From Candidatus Igneacidithiobacillus taiwanensis (GTDB lineage Bacteria > Pseudomonadota > Gammaproteobacteria > Acidithiobacillales > Acidithiobacillaceae): a stretch of 5,441 bases of DNA. A program made the translations under genes and the position numbers. Below, piece by piece: positions 4,491 to 5,441 of this stretch. Below the pieces are notes generated by a model. It worked only from the letters and a program-made list of their open reading frames with translations, did not search any database and was not told where the DNA came from. The stretch lies in contig DDOU01000162.1 of assembly GCA_002341825.1 (NCBI GenBank), forward strand, positions 5,851 to 11,291, read 5' to 3'. Each line of letters starts with the position of its first letter. The stretch's first letter is position 1.

Positions 4491-5441
4491 CTATTTGCCA
4501 ATACAAAAGCGCGAAAAGATTTCACCAAGAATTTCCTCGACATCGACAGCGCCGGTGATTTGCCCGAGGGCCGCGGCCGCGTCGCGCAAGCCCTGAGCGA
4601 CGAGCTCTTCGGCGCCCGCGTGTAGCTGCATGGCGGCCTCTTGCAGGGCGTTGTCGGCGGCCTCCAGGGCAAGAACGTGCCGCTGCCGGGCCAAATAGGG
4701 GGCGCTGTCTTCGCCACCCACGACCGCGCGCAGATGCGCGCGCAAGTCCGCAAGCCCGGCGCCGGTGCGCGCCGAGATGCCAAAACTGGGTGGGCCAAGT
4801 TCGGGCGGGCAAAACGCCGGCAGCAGGTCCACTTTGTTCCAGAGCAAGGTGCAGCGTTGCGCATCGAGTTCGGCAAGGATGGTGGCATCTTCCGCTTGCC
4901 AGCCGCTGCTGGCATCGAGCAGCAGCAGCACCCAATCGACCCGCGCCAAGAGCGCCCGGCTGCGCCGCACCCCTTCTTGCTCTACCGGATCATCGCTCTC
5001 GCGCAGACCGGCGGTATCCAGTAGCTCCACCGGTAGGCCATTGAGGGTGATTTCTTCGCGCAGGATGTCGCGGGTAGTGCCCGCAATGGGGGTGATGATG
5101 GCCGTGTCGCGACCGGCTAGGGCATTGAGCAGGCTCGATTTTCCGACATTGGGGCGGCCGAGCAGGGCAACCCGGGCGCCGCGACCGAGCTTTGCCCCCT
5201 GCCGACTTTGTTGCAGCAGGGTTTGCAACTGCTGCTGCACGCCCTGGAGCTGTTGGGCGATCGCCGCCATATGCGCCTCGCCCAAGTCTTCCTCGCTAAA
5301 ATCGAGGCCTGCCTCGGCAAGGGCAAGGGCGCCGAGAATTTGTTGGCGCAAGGCATCGATACCCTCGGAAAAACGCCCCTCGAGGCTGGCCAGGGCAGCG
5401 CGGGCTTGGGAACGACTGCGGGCGTGGATCAGATCCGCCAC
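4491..5441 (-). CDS. mnmE: tRNA uridine-5-carboxymethylaminomethyl(34) synthesis GTPase MnmE, C-terminal part (5' end outside window)
   Basis: 316 residues from the window edge to TAG 4493-4491, representing roughly the last two-thirds of a protein usually about 450 long; the N-terminal tetrahydrofolate-binding domain is missing off the right edge. MnmE with MnmG modifies the wobble uridine of several tRNAs in the cytoplasm. The fragment begins in the helical domain (A-D-L-I-H-A, fragment residues 2-7). It then carries a complete G domain: G95-R-P-N-V-G-K-S-S (P loop), G121-T-T-R-D, D142-T-A-G-L-R-E, N202-K-V-D and S223-A-R. It ends in the invariant F312-C-I-G-K with its functional Cys. All key residues are intact. 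The GTG at the edge (5441-5439) is an internal Val codon, not the start, because the family continues upstream. No intrinsic terminator is seen before soxY, so read-through into soxYZ is possible. Confidence 0.97.
   Translation of the reverse strand: MADLIHARSRSQARAALASLEGRFSEGIDALRQQILGALALAEAGLDFSEEDLGEAHMAAIAQQLQGVQQQLQTLLQQSRQGAKLGRGARVALLGRPNVGKSSLLNALAGRDTAIITPIAGTTRDILREEITLNGLPVELLDTAGLRESDDPVEQEGVRRSRALLARVDWVLLLLDASSGWQAEDATILAELDAQRCTLLWNKVDLLPAFCPPELGPPSFGISARTGAGLADLRAHLRAVVGGEDSAPYLARQRHVLALEAADNALQEAAMQLHAGAEELVAQGLRDAAAALGQITGAVDVEEILGEIFSRFCIGK

Noticed and set aside
5439..5441. GTG at the right edge as the start of MnmE
   Set aside because: MnmE normally has over 100 residues before this A-D-L-I point, so the gene continues outside the window.

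Overview
The window is GC-rich, gene-dense DNA from a Gram-negative bacterium. An outer-membrane porin, a lipid A-type acyltransferase and a Tat-exported Sox carrier all point to a proteobacterium. The SoxYZ-type pair beside an MnmE gene suggests a sulfur-oxidising chemolithotroph, perhaps an Acidithiobacillus-like organism. That assignment is inference from gene content and has not been tested by a search.

Left part, plus strand: the last 56 codons of an OprB-type porin (1-171) end at a strong intrinsic terminator (210-233). A TTGACA promoter (237-265) and a small palindrome (268-280) precede a periplasmic zinc/manganese-type substrate-binding protein (300-1208); no permease or ATPase gene is present. 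A 12-bp hairpin (1236-1264) then both resembles a terminator and buries the ribosome binding site of a small mechanosensitive channel of the MscS family (1269-2111). That gene overlaps by 4 nt a LpxL/HtrB-family acyltransferase (2108-3004), so the two look like one envelope operon.

Middle: an Hsp20 small heat-shock protein (3079-3516) has a textbook sigma-32 promoter (3011-3040) and its own terminator (3534-3557).

Right part, minus strand: the 3' two-thirds of mnmE (tRNA U34 modification GTPase) runs in from the right edge. It is followed by a soxY-soxZ pair with a 4-nt overlap and a good sigma-70-like promoter in the 71-nt gap. soxZ converges on hsp20, and its stop codon abuts the hsp20 terminator.

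The most unusual feature is the SoxY. It keeps the Tat signal and the Ig-like carrier domain but lacks the C-terminal GGCGG swinging arm, whose cysteine carries the sulfur intermediate in canonical Sox. It has instead a proline/lysine-rich tail and two internal cysteines. With its SoxZ partner, and no soxXAB or soxCD in view, it could be a SoxYZ-derived carrier with a changed chemistry. No mobile elements, tRNAs, rRNAs or CRISPR arrays were seen.
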